Part shown: positions 12,964 to 13,837 of the stretch, one piece after another | Layout of the letters: each line of letters starts with the position of its first letter | Position numbering within the stretch: the first letter of the stretch is position 1 | DNA from: DAIDJM01 sp964250215 | GTDB lineage: Bacteria > Pseudomonadota > Alphaproteobacteria > Acetobacterales > Acetobacteraceae | Direction of reading: 5' to 3' | Length of the DNA stretch: 13,837 nucleotides | Assembly: GCA_964250215.1 (NCBI GenBank) | Contig: CAXUEX010000073.1 | Location: 1 to 13,837, forward strand | Position numbers and translations under genes: made by a program | Notes under the pieces: model-generated | What the model was told of the DNA's origin: nothing | What the model saw: only the letters and a program-made list of their open reading frames with translations | Database searches by the model: none

Positions 12964-13837
12964 TTAGAATCTGGGCAGCTCCGGGAACCGCAGCTTGCCG
13001 CCATGCACGTGCACGCGGCTCAGCTCGGCGCAGCGGCACAGCTCCGGAAACACCTTGCCCGGATTCAGCAAGGCTTGCGGATCGAACGCGCATTTCAGCC
13101 GCATCTGCTGATCCAGATCGGCCTTGCCGAACATCGTACTCATCAGGTCGCGTTTCTCCACCCCCACCCCGTGCTCGCCCGTCAGCACGCCGCCCACCGC
13201 CACGCACAAGCGCAGAATGTCCCGCCCGAACGCCTCCGCCCGGTCCAGCTCGCCCGGCTCGTTCGCATCGTACAACACCAGCGGATGCAGATTGCCGTCC
13301 CCGGCATGGAAAACATTGGCGCAACGCAGGCCATACTGCGCCTCCATAAGCTGCATGGCTTCCAGAACATCGGCCAGCCGTCGCCGCGGAATGGTTCCGT
13401 CCATGCAGTAATAATCCGGGGAAACGCGCCCCGCCGCCGCAAACGCCGCCTTTCGCCCAGCCCAGAACAATTGCCGCTCCGCCTCGCTCCGGCTGGAACG
13501 GCACGATGTCGCGCCGTGCGAAGCGGCAATCCGTTCCACTCTAACAACCAGCTCGTCAACCTCCATGGCGCAGCCGTCCAGCTCCACGATCAGAACTGCC
13601 GCAGCATCCAGCGGATATCCGGCATGCACGAATGCCTCCGCCGCCTCAATCGCCAGCCGGTCCATCATCTCCATCCCGCCCGGCACAATGCCGGCGCCGA
13701 TGATCTCCGCCACCGTCTCGCCCGCCGCCCGCACATCGGCAAACCCGAGCAGCAGCGCCCGCGCCCCCGGCGGCTTCGGCAGAATCCGAACAACCACCTC
13801 CGTCACCACGCCCAGCAACCCCTCCGACCCCACGATC
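12964..13837 (-). CDS. glcD: Glycolate oxidase subunit GlcD (N-terminal part beyond the window)
   Basis: The gene enters from the right edge and ends at TAA 12964-12966, giving about 290 C-terminal residues of a protein normally near 500. The visible part starts in the FAD-binding domain at VGSEGLLGVVTEVVVRILP and continues through the FAD-oxidase C-terminal domain. Clear GlcD signatures are YYCMDGTIPRRRL, NVFHAGDGNLHPLVLYDANEPGEL, GGVLTGEHGVGVEKRDLM, AFDPQALLNPGKVFPELCRCAE and the end LRFPELPRF, all very close to E. coli GlcD as I remember it. It is the FAD/substrate-oxidising subunit of membrane-associated glycolate oxidase, making glyoxylate. It precedes glcE by 40 nt. The missing N-terminal FAD pyrophosphate-binding half lies outside, so intactness of the whole gene cannot be judged. 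Confidence 0.95.
   Translation of the reverse strand, partial: IVGSEGLLGVVTEVVVRILPKPPGARALLLGFADVRAAGETVAEIIGAGIVPGGMEMMDRLAIEAAEAFVHAGYPLDAAAVLIVELDGCAMEVDELVVRVERIAASHGATSCRSSRSEAERQLFWAGRKAAFAAAGRVSPDYYCMDGTIPRRRLADVLEAMQLMEAQYGLRCANVFHAGDGNLHPLVLYDANEPGELDRAEAFGRDILRLCVAVGGVLTGEHGVGVEKRDLMSTMFGKADLDQQMRLKCAFDPQALLNPGKVFPELCRCAELSRVHVHGGKLRFPELPRF

Noticed and set aside
12924..13004. N-terminal extension of GlcE by 27 codons
   Set aside because: The extension lies in the inverted repeat and overlaps the glcD end; GlcE homologues begin near the MNLPLLPSD start.

Overview
The window is GC-rich chromosomal DNA from a proteobacterium, most likely an alphaproteobacterium. The pointers are a plant/alphaproteobacterial-type glutamate-cysteine ligase, a tRNA-Leu gene without an encoded CCA end, and a GlcD/GlcE plus LctP-family permease cluster. 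A more precise placement (for example Acetobacteraceae or a neighbouring family) is a guess. I see no phage, insertion sequence, integron or CRISPR array. Most of the window reads as ordinary chromosome with compact gene packing.

Left part (1-1227, minus strand): a lipoprotein lytic transglycosylase runs off the left edge. Its C-terminal tail is unusual, with two cysteine-bracketed AYDP motifs and a PPAYA pentapeptide repeat. Upstream of it, in the same direction, is a 54-codon ORF for a small hydrophobic-tailed protein, with a good ribosome binding site and a plausible promoter in a short AT-rich spacer.

Left-centre (1225-6281): a TetR-family regulator (minus) is divergent from a two-gene plus-strand unit, a secreted S9B dipeptidyl-peptidase-IV-like serine peptidase followed by a TonB-dependent outer-membrane receptor. 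Only about 12 bp separate the divergent start codons as called. The peptidase stop and receptor start overlap as ATGA. Together they look like a regulated peptide- or substrate-scavenging module. A tRNA-Leu(UAA) gene on the minus strand follows, converging on the receptor gene.

Centre (6330-9964): a class A penicillin-binding protein (plus) and a 67-residue histidine-rich protein (plus) converge with gshA, glutamate-cysteine ligase (minus). The gshA upstream region holds a long imperfect inverted repeat that could be a structured leader.

Right part (10122-13837, minus): a glycolate/lactate utilisation group reads glcD (5' end cut off by the right edge), glcE, then an LctP-family permease. 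The iron-sulfur subunit gene glcF, normally next to glcE, is absent from this position. A strong inverted repeat fills much of the glcD-glcE gap and ends at the glcE start codon.

There is no gene-free stretch longer than 300 bases. The largest is 9889-10121 (233 bp), described as its own entry. No clearly new multi-gene system is present. The most unusual items are the transglycosylase tail, the small ORF with its repeat-bearing promoter, the gshA leader hairpin and the glcF-less glc cluster.
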